From assembly GCA_030761205.1 (NCBI GenBank), contig JAULJL010000034.1, positions 4,921,501-4,985,500 of the forward strand: 64,000 bases of DNA, written 5' to 3'. Below the pieces are notes generated by a model, which did no database searches, was not told the origin of the DNA, and saw only the letters and a list, made by a program, of their open reading frames with translations. This document shows positions 44,774 to 56,769 of this stretch, one piece after another. The first letter of the stretch is position 1. Each line of letters opens with the position of its first letter. Both the position numbers and the translations under genes were made by a program. Origin of the DNA: Fremontodendron californicum. Its lineage: Eukaryota; Streptophyta; Magnoliopsida; Malvales; Malvaceae.

Positions 44774-47519
44774 TGTAGACACCCATTTTTATCCGGGCTA
44801 TTTTATTTTATTTTATTTTATTTTTAGTTTAGTTTTTAATTTAGTTTTAGTTTTAATTTTGTTTTTGAAATTAAATAAAAACAAAGAAAAAAACCAAAAA
44901 ATAGAAAGAAAAAAAAGAAAACAGTGTTCAGCTCAAATTGAAATTCCCCATTTCATTAGGATTAAACTCTGGACTTAAAGATAAATACTAAGAAAAGAGT
45001 TTCTACTTGGATTAAAATCAGATTTTGATAAAAATTGTTAAACTAGATTACATTAGGACTCTCATGATTCCTCCCTATATAAACAGCCTTAAAATCAACA
45101 ATCAGAGGGGGGAGAAAAAAAGGAATCATAGAGAAAAAGAGGAAAAATAACAATGATCAAGAGTAGGTCCGAGAGAAGCAGCATCAACAGCAGAGGAGAG
45201 AGCAAAAAGAAGAAAAGGAACAAAGGAAGGAAATAAGGTGAGAGGCCAAACTCCTAAAGTAGCAAAGCAAGACAAGAAGAAGAAGCCCCGCGGCCGTGCT
45301 CACAAGAGGATGCAATAAATCCGCCGTTTCGTCACTGCAGTGGTTGGATTTGGCAAAAAGAGGGGACCTAACTCATCTGAGAAGTAAGAGCTATGTAGTT
45401 GAAGAAAGCAAGAAGTCTTGTTTTGAAGCTTTGATGGATTAAGTCTGTTTTTTTCTTTTTGGTAATGTTTTATGATACTTATTTTTAGCTATTGTTGAAC
45501 TTTAATTTTGTTAGCTAGAGATGATGATGATTTTTTTTATTAATATGATGATGAGTATATGATTAGATGCATGATTACATGATAATTTTGTTTTTTTATA
45601 TTTATTTATTATATGATTGTTTGATTTGTATTATTGATTTTATGTTTGCATGTTTATTATATATATTAATTTACATGTCATTTCTTTTTATTTTATGTTA
45701 TTATATATGATTTATTTATTTATTTTATGTTATTAACATCATTTTTATTTCATATTTTATTTTATTTATTTACATTATTAATTTTTATTTATTAATTAAA
45801 TTTTGCACTAAATTTACTTGACTTATTTCTTGCAGGGATATTTTTTAAGAGTTAATTTGAGTTACTTTGAGTTACTTTATTTATATATATTTATATATTA
45901 TTTATTATTTTTAGAATTGCATTTTTAGAATTTTTTATTTATTTTCATTTTTAGATTTGCATGTTTAAGATTTTTATTTTTATTATTGCATTTTTTTTAG
46001 ATGGCATGACGTATGATTATTATTTTTTTTATAATTTTTTTTAGATAAGCATGATTTTAGGTTTTTATTATTTTATTTATTTTTAGATAAGCATGATTAA
46101 GTTTTTATTATTTTTATTATTAGATTATTTTGCATGGTATTAGGAATATTATTATTTTTATCATTTAGATAATGCATGATTTTATGATATTATTTTTATT
46201 TTTATTTTTATTATGACATGATCTATGATTTTTATTTTATTTTTTTTAGATATTGCATGAACTAGGAATTGACATGATTTTTGTTATTATTATTATTAGA
46301 TAATTTTGCATGTTTTAGTATTAAATATGATCTGATTATTTTTATTTTTATTTTTTTGCATGATTCATGATTGTTTTATTATTTCTTTTTTTTTAGGTGG
46401 CATGATTAGATTTTTTATTTTTTTTATTTTTTTTTGGTGTGATTTTAAGTTCTTAGATTTTTGCATGTTTAGGAAAATAATTATTGATTTAGGTAGATTA
46501 ATTAAGACTTCTAAAAAGATCGATTTAGAATAACATGTGATTGATGTGGTACTATCTTTAGGATAGATTTTTTAGGAAATAATATAATTGATGATTAATT
46601 AATTAAAATAACAAATGGAGATCTTTCCAATGATGAAATTCGAAGAGATCACGAACGGTGGATTTCTAAAAAATTTCTAGGTGAGAGAGTTCTCTTAAAA
46701 ATTCTCCAGAATGAATGGAAGAATTTTTTAAGAGATTATTTTCGATCTCAATAAAGGTCAAAATTTATTTTTTTGAAATAATTAATTTTCAATGTTTTTT
46801 TTTTCTTTAAGATGATTTTTCATAATAAATGCTTAATTAAAATTGAAGGATAAATTAAGATTTTTCCGATGATGAAATTTAAGAGAGTCGCGAATGGTTG
46901 ACTTTTAAGAAATTTCTAGATGAGAAAAATTCTCCAGAACGAATGGAAGAATATTCTAAGAGATAATTTTCGATATTAAGATCAAAATTTATTTTTCAAA
47001 CAAACATTAATAAAAATGTGGATTAATTTTGGAATATTAATTTAAGAGAAATAACTTGGCTAAATAATCTAACTTTTTCGACGACGGAGCCTCTTCAATA
47101 GAACGAATGGTTTCTTTTGAATATTCTCGAGGTGGGGAAACGTTTTTTAGTAATCTCTCCAGAATGAATGAAAGGAAGACCTAAAAAATGATTTTCAAGA
47201 TTTATAACAATTAAAATGAAGATAGGATAGACAAGATCATTTAATTAAGATTTTTAAGTATCACAAGACTAATTAGGTACTATCTCTTAGATAGGCGTTG
47301 TGAGGGTGTTAATCCTTCCTCGCACGTAACCGTACTCCCGAACCTAGTTCTGATAAGTAGACCAGAACTTATTCTTTTTAAGGTGCCTTAATCAAGCTTA
47401 GGAATACTTTAAATATGATAGATTCATAAAGGTGACTAATCACACCTAGATTAGATGATTAGTGACGACTTCATGATTTGTGTCTAGCATGCTGAATTCG
47501 TATTTGACACGTTATGATA
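44774..47519 (+). repeat. 3' LTR of the eS30-bearing element
   Basis: Starts TGTAGACACCCATTTTTATC and ends GACACGTTATGATA. It carries the second eS30 copy at 45235-45387 and a TATATAAAC box near 45077. It has small insertions relative to the 5' LTR. Confidence 0.93.
45235..45387 (+). pseudogene. RPS30: Ribosomal protein eS30 fragment inside the 3' LTR
   Basis: The same 50-codon segment as at 35726-35878, in the same relative place. It has one in-frame stop (TAA where the other copy has TAC, after HKRMQ) but keeps the normal eS30 ending VGFGKKRGPNSSEK. The two copies have different defects, so the LTR that founded this insertion must have carried an intact version of this segment. Confidence 0.92.
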
Positions 47520-47524
47520 CTATG

Positions 47525-48612
47525 TTTATATAGTATTAGAATTTAAACTTGTTAGATTCGATTTATTAACAAGAGAGAAAACAAAAACATTATTTTAATT
47601 TTAATAAAAATTATATTAATTTAACATACAAAAACTAAGATAATTTAATCTTTTTTATTGATAAATTGTATCAACACTTTAACAATGAAATGAAACTCTT
47701 AAAACATAATTGACCTAATAGAATTTAATATTATGTTAGCATAGTCTAGTCTAGTCTAGTCTAGTCTAGTCTAATATAATATAATATAATATAATATAAT
47801 ATAATATTTATTTTATTTTATTTTATTTTATATATCCTAATAATCTACAATTTCTTCATTCATAGAAGTTAAAATTCGAAGAGTTTTTTATTACTTAATG
47901 TCATAATTATTATAATAGTGCTTATATATTATCAATTTTCTGATATAATTTTTTAACTTAAAATTGTTATTCTTTGTATTATACAAATTCTTGATGTTAT
48001 CATCAAATAAAAGATTTGTCTATCTCGCAAAAGTTTTATAATTTTTTATACTTAATAATTAATTTTTCTTTTAATATTTGGATTTCATTCACTATCATTT
48101 GTATTAATTAAAATTTAATTTGCTTTACTATTTGTTACAATTCTTCATACTCTTTAATTAATAAATTATATTAATACATGTACAATTTCTACTATTTATT
48201 ATGTATATCAAATTAATATTTATGTACTTTTTTTCTTTCAAAAATAATAAAATTTAAATTTCAATATAGCCAAATCAAATGTAATGCATGTGATACAAAG
48301 TCTAATTATTCATAAGGTATTATGGTTTTTTTTCCCCTTTTTTATGGAATGAAATAGTTCAAAGAATATTTTTTTAATACTAGATATCACACACTCAAGG
48401 TGTGGATGAAAATAATAAATAAAAAAAGTTTTAAAAAATTATATTTTAAAATAAATAAACTAATGATGTAAGATGTGAATAGTTTTTTTTTTATTTTAAA
48501 TCACATGTCAGGTAATTTTTAAGCAAAATACATAAACATCCTTAATTGCATTTAATATTATAAATTTGATTTGATTTTTTAGTAAATTTATCAAATGAGT
48601 TGGTGTCTTGTT
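47525..48612. other. AT-rich spacer with compound microsatellite
   Basis: No gene is seen. At about 47735-47835, repeats of TAGTC, then TATAA, then TTTTA follow one another (roughly 6, 8 and 5 copies). Confidence 0.7.
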
Positions 48613-49194
48613 CATAGTGGTCGGTACCGTACCGATACCGGTGGTACCGGCCGATATATCAAAATTTTTAACTAAATCGGTACAGGCAGCCTTTAGTTTC
48701 TTTTGGTTTTGGTACCGGCCCGTACCGGTCAGTACCGGTTAGTAGAAGATCTTAATTTTTGATTTTAAAAAAATTTACTTATTTGATTTCTTAAATCAGT
48801 TTCAATATTTTTTTATGTCATGATCATTTTTATTTTTTTCATAATTACGTTTAAAAATAAATTTGTTCATTAAATTAGGCTATTAAACATAATTAATAAT
48901 AATTTACTATATTTTTGAATATTTATTTTACCTATTTGATGTTTAAAATTTTAAATATTAAAATTTTATATTTGCATAAAAACATATATATGCATATAAT
49001 GGATGTATATTTGCATGTGCATATAATACATATTTTATTAAGAAATTTAAAAATAGGTTATACATATAGATATACGAAAAATATTTGAAAAATATCGGTA
49101 AACCCGAAATGATACGCCGAAACACACCGGTACCGGTACGTACCAGTACCAGAACAAAAACGATACGTCCACCGGTACGGTACTGACTACCTTG
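48613..49194. mobile_element. hAT-like element rich in GGTACCG motifs
   Basis: 582 bp. The ends CATAGTGGTCGGTACCGTAC and (complement of the right end) CAAGGTAGTCAGTACCGTAC are imperfect inverted repeats. The perfect 8-bp duplication GTCTTGTT lies at 48605-48612 and 49195-49202. Subterminal GGTACCG/CGGTACC units recur on both sides of an AT-rich centre. It has no coding capacity. It sits inside a repeat whose own ends are GAGTTGGTGTC and GTGACACCAATTC. Confidence 0.88.
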
Positions 49195-49202
49195 GTCTTG
49201 TT

Positions 49203-50050
49203 AACTTGTGACACCAATTCAGTCAGCTATTTTAATATTAATATAGATTTTAATCTAGACCTGTCCATGGATAGAGTTACCCACTCGACTCTAATTGGGT
49301 TGAGTTTGGACAAAAATTTTGCAATGAATTGTTTCAAGGCCGATCATAATTGGCTTATCAGAACAGAACGAAATTCATTTATTTGATTTGATTAATACAT
49401 GTACCTTAGCAATTCGACATAGATCCAATATATTTTATCGAAACATGTGATGAAGAGATTTGCTTTGTCCACCGAACCCAATTTTTAGAAAAAAAAACAC
49501 ACATAATTGTAATCCGGATTGGTTCGACCTAGATTATTATTCACTTCATAAAAAAAATTTTATTTAAATTTAATTATAAAATATATAAATATTAATATAA
49601 TTTAATATTTTTCATTTAAAAAAAAATAATAATAAAATGGGTTTTTGAGCTCGACCCGAACATGGCAAACAAAAATAAATATTTTGGGTCCGGACTTAGC
49701 CGGACCCATAAACACCTTAGCCTATCTTAAATTATTCTCTACTAATAATAAAATTCATTTTCCACCCAAAAAAAAAAAAAAACAGAATTTTATATGTTTT
49801 TCAAAGATCAGAAACTTGTAAGGGTGAAACTTGACAGTATAATTTATACCGCAATAAGATTACCTCCTTCATAACCTTTCCCAATTCCCAGTGTGGGAGG
49901 CAGCACAAATTCGGAATTGAAGAAAGAGACAAAAAATTCCGGTCTAAAAAATTACCGGAAGAAGATTACCTCCTTCATTAGTGACCTTTCCCAAACCACC
50001 AACGAAATGTTAGTATGTTACTAAAGTTAGGTTAATGTAATTATACTCTT
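49203..50050. other. Spacer upstream of the DENN gene
   Basis: No gene is seen. Around 49620-49715, GGGTCCGGACTTAGCCGGAC-type sequence resembles hAT subterminal repeats, but I found no terminal repeat or duplication. The DENN gene promoter should lie at the right end. Confidence 0.5.
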
Positions 50051-50241
50051 CCCAATTGGGAAATTTTGGTACGGTTTACGAAGCAAAACAAAATCTCGAA
50101 ATCTCAACAAAAAAGCCCGTATTTTTCTTCAAATTTTCAAAAAATTAACAACTACCCATTTGTTTTTGGCCCATTGGGAACTCATTTCTCGTCCGATCCA
50201 GATTATTTCTTCGACAACTGTTTCTGGGTTCTTCTATTTTG

Positions 50242-50528
50242 GTAAGTTTCATTTACCCATTTTTTAGATCTTTTTATTTTTGTTTGTTGAGTCCTTTTTA
50301 CTTTGTTTTTGGCTCAATTATTTGTTTTTTTTTTTTGCCCGGAGGCTCAATTATTTGTTTAGATGCTGTGGAAACTGGAGAAAAAGAAAGAACGAAATTT
50401 GTGATATTGAAACTAACCCAGTTTTACAATTTTAGTTGCTTTACTTTTTAACCATTTTGTTTAGTGACGAAATAAATATTTACTGTAGTTCTTGATTTTT
50501 CCTCTTTTTTTTTTTGTGTTGCTTTCAG
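50242..50528 (+). other. Probable 5' UTR intron of the DENN gene
   Basis: A GTAAGT donor after CTATTTTG and a TGCTTTCAG acceptor bracket a T-rich stretch between a leader (about 50050-50241) and the segment containing the ATG at 50679. A 5' UTR intron is common in plant housekeeping genes. This is inferred from splice signals only. Confidence 0.55.
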
Positions 50529-50678
50529 GAGTTTTAAAGAAGAGAGCTGTTTTCAATTGAGTAATTTGGTGTTTAATGAGTTAACTTTCATGGAAATTAT
50601 AATGGAAAAATGGTGGCTGAAATGATAAGAATTGGCCTTTTTGATTGATGAGAGAGGTTGTTGAATCATCACTAGGAA

Positions 50679-53600
50679 ATGAGTCGATCCCCTTCGTTTT
50701 CTGTGAAGCCGGAGCTTAGTTTGAAAGCCGACCCGGATTCTTTGCAACGATGGGTTGTTGCCTTTTGTATCATTAGATTTGATCTCGAACAAGGTCAGCT
50801 CATAGAAGCGTGTTATCCACCTGGTTGTCTCACTCAAGAAGAGGAACTTGAGGTTGCTTTTAGTTCGTTTCCGGATTCTGTTTCCCAGCACCAGAACCGC
50901 TCCAGCATCCACGATTGCATCTTCTTTTTTCGGTTTCAGAGGCCGAAACATTCTAAACAGGGTAATGTGACTTCATTTGAGGATAAAGAAACAACCTCAA
51001 CACCCAAAGAGGAGAAAGTGATTAGGATATCAAGAAGTATTGGAAGTAAAGGTTCAAAATACTTGTATGGTTATGTGTTCAATAGGCAAAGGCATGACGA
51101 GAGGCTAAAACGAGGTGGGGAACAAAAATCTGTAGTAATTTTGTCTCATGGACCTTACTCTAGCGTGTTTAGACCTTTGTTACAAATCATGGGTCCTCTG
51201 TACTTTGATATAGGAAAAAAAGCTATCGAGCATATTGCTGGTTATGTTTCCTTGTGGCCTAGTCCTGTACCTGGTAAGTTAATGGAGCTTCCAATTGGGA
51301 ATGCAATGCTCAAAGTTAACTTGCCACCTGCTCACAGCTTGCCTTTGGAAAGTGGAATATCATATGAAGAATCTGCTTCTTCTATGGCTCCTTTTCTTCC
51401 CAATAATCAATCAGTGCCACAAGGTCTATTTCATGATTCAGATCTTTTCGGAACATTCAGAGGGCTTTTATTACAACTTTGGTTATTGTGGGAGTTGTTA
51501 CTTATTGGTGAGCCAATTCTTATCATAGCACCAACACCTCCACAATGCTGTGAGGCTGTTGCAAGTCTGGTCAGCTTAGTTGCACCTCTACTTTGTAGTG
51601 TTGACTTTAGGCCATATTTTACCATCCATGATCCTGAATTTGCTCAATTGAACGCACTTCAAGAAGGGGACAAATATCCACCTATGGTTTTGGGTGTCAC
51701 AAATCTTTTTTTCCTTAAAGCTCTTCGTAATATCCCCCACATTGTGTCAGTTGGAAGCCCTGCACCGAGTTCAAGTAGGGTTGCCCTTGCAAGTAGGTCC
51801 ACTGGAAGAATTCCTGGTAAACCAGAAGGATTTGGTCTTCAACAGCTTTCCTTGAAGAAGTTCTCTCCTTCTAGTTTGTTGAATGCTGTGAAGCTGAGGA
51901 GAGATGGCCCTCTCTGTCTCATGACAGAACATAAGGAGGCCATTTGGAGCACTTATGCTGCAACTACAAAGCCAGACACTTCTATCTTGAATAGGCTTAT
52001 TGATGCTGGGATGTCTCCAAGGGTTGAGGAATCTATGTCTGTCGTTAATAATGAGATATTACGTCGACACTTCTTGGAGCTCACCACCAACTTTTTGGCT
52101 CCTTTTGGACCATATTTTAGGGCTACTACTCCTTCTGAAGGATCTTCGCCATTTCTGGATCCCCCTCCTCTACCTCCATTTAATGCTGATGATTTTCTTA
52201 CGAGCTTATCAGCAAGGGGGGTGGGCAAGTTTCTCTCGAAGCGTATGAGATCTAACTGGCTGGATCTGTATAGGTAATGTGAATGTTTGCTTCCACTTCT
52301 CAGCTTTATTAGTTAGTTTCTTTTGTATATATAGGGTTTGTGCATTATAATTTTGTCATCCAGCTTTAGCATGCAAGTTGGTTATTGCAGTCTATTAATT
52401 GTTCATTTGAGCTAGAGATGCCTTCTCTTTGCATTCAGGCGTTTTCTTAAAGGACCCAACTTTATGCCATGGTTTCAAAGACGACATGCTATTGCAGAAA
52501 ATGAACAACATAGATTGTGGAGGCAGGCAAGAATGAAGACTGACATACATCACCTTATATCTAAAATGCCTGAATTGGAAGTTGTTGACTGCTTTAATGC
52601 TATTGAGAGACATCTTCTTGGAGAAATGCAGGTAATTTTGCCCTTTTGCAGGATTATATAGATGTTTCTGACTGATGTTGACTGCTTCAGTGCTATTGAG
52701 AGTGATCTGCTTGGAGAAATGCTAACTAGTATGAGAGGAGCAGTTAGTCTGGATTGCATGCTCCTGATCACATGTTGACATTTTCCCCTTTTTTCGCTCT
52801 TTCTTTCCTTCTTAATCTTTGCTGCCTTTTTGTCATTCCTCCCATTTCTTCTTTCCAGTTTACAAGACTTTTGCTTGCAATTCTTCATGAACTTTTTTTC
52901 TTTTTAAAGTCTTCTCTCTATGTTAACCTTGTTAGTCCTCCTTCCCTCTCTTTTTCTCTGTAACTTTATAATTCTGTTACCTCCAGTTCTGTAGTGCCAA
53001 AAGCTACTGACATGAAAATCATAAAATTAGGAGTCTCACTGAATAAGAAATTATATAACCAGAGGCCAAAGTACCTTTGAACCCAAATATTAAGCTTCAT
53101 TTTAGATCTTTAATATGTTGATTGCTGAAGTAGAAAATCAGTAAAATTCAAAGAACAAATAAAATCAATGGTGACTTTTACTATGAATGCATTTGGGGGG
53201 CTTTTTTTTTTTTTTTTTTTTTCTCGCATCATTTTATACAATTAAAGAGAGTGAAATATTAGAAATACAAGAAAATTGAAGAGTCAATACTAGCAATAGT
53301 TAAAAGGAGGAAAAGATAAAAAGAACAGAAAAGAAAGAAAGTGGAGAACATGTCAATGTATCATAATTGGGAGCGAGTAATTAAATGGCTTTGGACTACA
53401 TAGTATGACATTTGTTAAAGGTGGAGTACAGTTAGCTGCCCTATATAAACTAGGCTAGCAATTATTCATGCCCCGTATTGGTTTTAAGCTTAACTGGGCC
53501 TAACAACACAAATGTGAATAGAATGATTTTTTTTTAAAATGTTTTAACTAGAGCAGTCTAATTTTGCTGCTGTTTCACCTTTTCATTTGAGAGAAATAAA

Positions 53601-55627
53601 ATCAAATTAGGCTTAGTTTGGTGTTACTTTTATTATTTCTTTTTACTTCCTATTTGCTATAAAGCAAAAGCAAGTAGGAAAAGAACAAATAATATTTGGC
53701 CAGAAATGAGAAAATAGTTTAAAGAAAACCACTATTTCATATAAAATGGTTGTTTTTGGAATTAAAACCACGCGCTTTTTGCTTTTGGAAGCATAAAGCA
53801 AAGCAAGTAACAAAAGTAACAACCAAAAAATTGTAAATTGTCACTAGACTTGATGTTTTGGTTGAAGAACCCTATGCTCAGCTTTTTGATGAATTTTTCC
53901 TGTTCTATTTGGGTTTTGAATGATTTATTTCACCCTTTATCTTGCCCTAAATGTGTCTGCCGCCACCAGCTCTAGTTTACTGACCATCAATTTTGCAAAC
54001 AAATATTTCTTTTTGTCATTTGATCCTCACTGATCAGCTATAATTTAGCACCTCTTGGGTCTTGAATGATTCATTTCACCCTTTCTCTTGCCCTAAATGT
54101 GTCAATATGCCACGCACCAGCTCTACATACTTACCATCAATCATTCAAACAAACTTGTGTCTGTCATCCCATATTTCTTCCTCCTTATTCAGCTATAAGA
54201 TGGCATCATTCATCCTTTTGGCTACATAAAATATTTAATATGCTCAATTTTTGTCTGGCTTCATTATAATGTCTGCAAATGGATTTCTTTCTAGCACCCT
54301 ATTCTTGTATTAAGAAAACAGTTCAAAATTATGCCAACAAAATCCATTTTTAAAAAGTATGCCAATAATAGGAATCCAAAGAATTTATCATGTATCTGGG
54401 GGAAGTTATCCTGACAAATTCTTTGCCTAGATATTTGTCAACCATTTATAAGTTGTCGTCTATCTTGTAATGCCAGACACCATGCTAGTTTCCTTCAACT
54501 CTTCCATCTCAATTAATGAGCATCCCACCACCCATGCACATCACATGCACACAGCAAAAATCGCCTGCGCGAGAGAGATGATTTGCCTATGTGAAAGTAC
54601 TAAATTTTTCTTTGTAACTGCCTTATGTCATATGAGTATTCTTTTTCTTTTTCTTTCAAATGTTGTATTTCTTTACGAATGACAGTAAAAAACAGAGATT
54701 TCTAGTGAAAGTGGTAAATGTGGAAAATGGGCCATTGCAATAATTCTATTCTTGTTTTTCCGCAGTCAGCATAATAATTTTGTTTGATCTGGATTCTACA
54801 AGTTATGGAACAAACTTCTTGTCTGAAATCATAGAATGTACTTTAAGTTCTCTTTTAGTTAAAATAGGATCATAAGATATGCTATTGGAAACTTCTAACT
54901 GCTTATCATATACAATTTGTTGCAATATTATATGAGATAGCAACCTTTTTACTACCTATTAGAATTGCATCCAAGGCTTGTTTTTTAATACTAAAATAAG
55001 TTAATATCTAGTGTTACATTTGATAAAAGTACTGTACTTTAAGTTTGAAAACCTTTTTCCATATTTAAATTCTTTAGTCATGTTGTAACTAAAGCCTGAG
55101 TCTTCCATGTTAATGAAGCCACTACCTCCACCCCCCCCCCCCCCCCCCACAAAAAAAAAAGGAAAGAAAAAGAAATACATGATAATGAGATAATCTCATT
55201 TCTGCCCCCAAAAGGCAAGAGTCTAAAAAGATGTCGATACATGATTTGTATTTGCATCATGTATGTTCTGTATGACACTGCATAGGTATTATTTTGCTCA
55301 AACTACATATTTATTGCTTTCATGGTTAATGTTATACATATGACTACTCAGGGACACAGTGTGACAATTTTTAAACTATTCGCTAAATGTAATCTTCAGT
55401 TGCAGCAATCTGGAAGGGCCGTAGCAGACTCTGCAGCAATGTGCCAGAAACTGAAGGGTGATCTACAGGCAGTGTTCAATGTACTTCCAAAGGACATGCA
55501 GCAGCTTCTGCTTTTAAACCCCCAGAGGGCAGCTCTTCTACAGGGAAGTTCAAGTCCAGAATTGACAAAACTTCCTGGCCGCCCTTCAATTCAAGTTGGG
55601 TTTGTATCCTCCAATTCGCCAAGATAA
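50679..55627 (+). CDS. DENN-domain protein, DENND6-like
   Basis: Three coding exons (50679-52273, 52439-52631, 55406-55627) with GT-AG borders and matching phases give 669 residues, with no stop or frameshift. The N-terminal uDENN part has LQRWVVAFCIIRFDLEQGQL and EACYPPGCLT. The central DENN domain has DLFGTFRGLLLQLWLLWELL (about residue 255), LIIAPTPPQCCEAVASLVSL and DFRPYFTIHDPEF (about 310), followed by VLGVTNLFFLKAL. These match the DENND6 (Afi1-like) family. In animals DENND6 activates Rab14 as an exchange factor on endosomes; the role of the plant protein is inferred. The C-terminal exon ends PSIQVGFVSSNSPR. The ATG at 50679 is favoured because it opens the conserved N terminus. It is the only intact host gene in the window. 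Confidence 0.93.
52677..52724 (+). repeat. Partial duplicate of exon 2 end within the DENN intron
   Basis: About 48 bp beginning GTTGACTGCTTCAGTGCTAT repeat the last 48 bp of exon 2 (52584-52631), with about six differences. The copy lies 93 bp downstream in the intron and ends ATGCTA instead of ATGCAG|GTAATT, so it lacks the splice donor. The frame is still open (VDCFSAIESDLLGEML). Confidence 0.85.
53610..53840. mobile_element. Possible MITE in the DENN intron
   Basis: TTTGGTGTTACTTTTATTAT near 53618 pairs loosely with GTAACAAAAGTAACAACCAAA near 53808-53828. Internal AAGCAAAAGCAAGTA and AAAGCAAAGCAAGTAA blocks are also inverted partners of TACTTCCTATTTGCT. I see no clear target duplication. 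Confidence 0.45.
53920..54155 (+). repeat. ~140-bp tandem duplication in the DENN intron
   Basis: TTTCACCCTTTATCTTGCCC, CTAAATGTGTC, CACCAGCTCTA and ACCATCAAT at 53928-53993 recur in the same order at 54074-54143. Confidence 0.75.
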
Positions 55628-56306
55628 CAAAAAGTATTGTTAGGAATCAGGTTGGCTCTGGTATTGAGGGTCTTCATATGCTTCTAGAAAAAAGGCACGA
55701 CCTGTGATTCTCTTGTAGCTTCCTCTGCTTATTTGGATGGAGAATCCCCCGACTTTTGGCGTAATTGTTCATATAGGTGAGACTAAATACACTTTGCAAC
55801 TCTGTTTTCTGTACAATCATGTGTCATGCATTTTCTTAGAATTTTCTTTATTTTGACTTTGCCTTTTTTCAGATGTGTGAGAATGAGAAACTTGTCTTGA
55901 ATCCACCCTTTCCTTAAGCATATCTAAGATGATTTATTTGCAAAACTTACAAAAGAATTGGAAAAAGTTCTTGGATATTGCTATTTCTTTTTTGGTCAGG
56001 TCTCTAAGACAATTCCCATCTCAGCATTTTCTTTTTGCAGTCTTTATGGTTGCAGTTTATTCTTTTCGGTCAAGAGATATGAGCTTCCGTTATTATTTTT
56101 TTTTTCCTTGTAAAGAATCATTGATTTGAAAACCTTTATTCAATATAATCAGAAGATGTAGAGTTTCAAAAAGTTACTGATACATCTGTGGCAAAATCCC
56201 TGGAATAATTGTGTGAGCCTATATGATTTATTTTATAATTTATGCTCTGATGCAGTCAAAATCAAGAATGATAGAAGTCTTTGATGGAAATTTCCTGAAT
56301 AGAAGA

Positions 56307-56348
<42 letters not shown>

Positions 56349-56700
56349 TTCTGCTGATTTTGGCAAAAATGTTTTTTTTTTTTTTTCATAATTCTAACTG
56401 AAATATTGACTCAGCATTTCAATCTTACTTTTGGGCCTTCATTCCCCAATAACATATTGGCCTACCCTCAAACGACTTTTCATTTTTTTAAAATTATTTA
56501 TGTCCGACACATTCCGACATGAATATGGGGTGCGATTCTCTAAATGTATGAAAAAACATAAAAAAACTAGAGCATACTCGTGTCGAAAAAATACTCACTC
56601 CCTAGTCCGAGTAATATAGGACCTAATAACTCTCCAATTAAGTTCTTACTCAACTAAAATTAAAACAGAGTTTTTAAAAAAGTTTAAAACAAATTAAAAA
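55628..56700. other. DENN gene 3' flank
   Basis: Probable 3' UTR and spacer. It holds a GA microsatellite at 56314-56345 and, at about 56430-56640, a diverged relative of the hAT MITE at 58141-58324 (shared GTCCGACAC and CCGAGTAATATAG-type right end). No gene is seen. Confidence 0.6.
56314..56345 (+). repeat. (GA)n microsatellite
   Basis: About sixteen uninterrupted GA dinucleotides. Confidence 0.95.
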
Positions 56701-56769
56701 CAAATTAAAACATACATAACATCAAACAATCTGTAACAAAATACTTTCCCCTTGAAAACATCCTTGTCC

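Larger units (their letters stand above)
35292..47519 (+). mobile_element. Gag-only Ty3/gypsy element (Tat/Ogre-like, LARD type) with eS30 in its LTRs
   Basis: LTRs 35292-37968 (2677 bp) and 44774-47519 (2746 bp) begin TGTAGACACCC and end TTATGACA or TTATGATA. The perfect 5-bp duplication CTATG lies at 35287-35291 and 47520-47524. A primer-binding region starting TTGGCGACTCCGCTGGGGAC follows the 5' LTR, as in Tat/Ogre elements. A purine tract (AAAGAAGGG) precedes the 3' LTR. Only a gag reading frame is present; protease, integrase and reverse transcriptase are absent. About 4 kb of non-coding, tandem-repeat-rich DNA takes their place, so the element would need helper proteins. Confidence 0.93.

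Noticed and set aside
49250..49715. Possible hAT element between TAGACCTGTCCATGG and CCCATAAACACCTTA
   Set aside because: The ends pair only loosely and no 8-bp target duplication was found; probably a remnant at most.
53190..53222. Poly-T tract, and poly-C tract near 55130-55148, as element tails or assembly joins
   Set aside because: No duplication or element body could be linked to either; long homopolymers in introns are common, and the poly-C length is probably unreliable.
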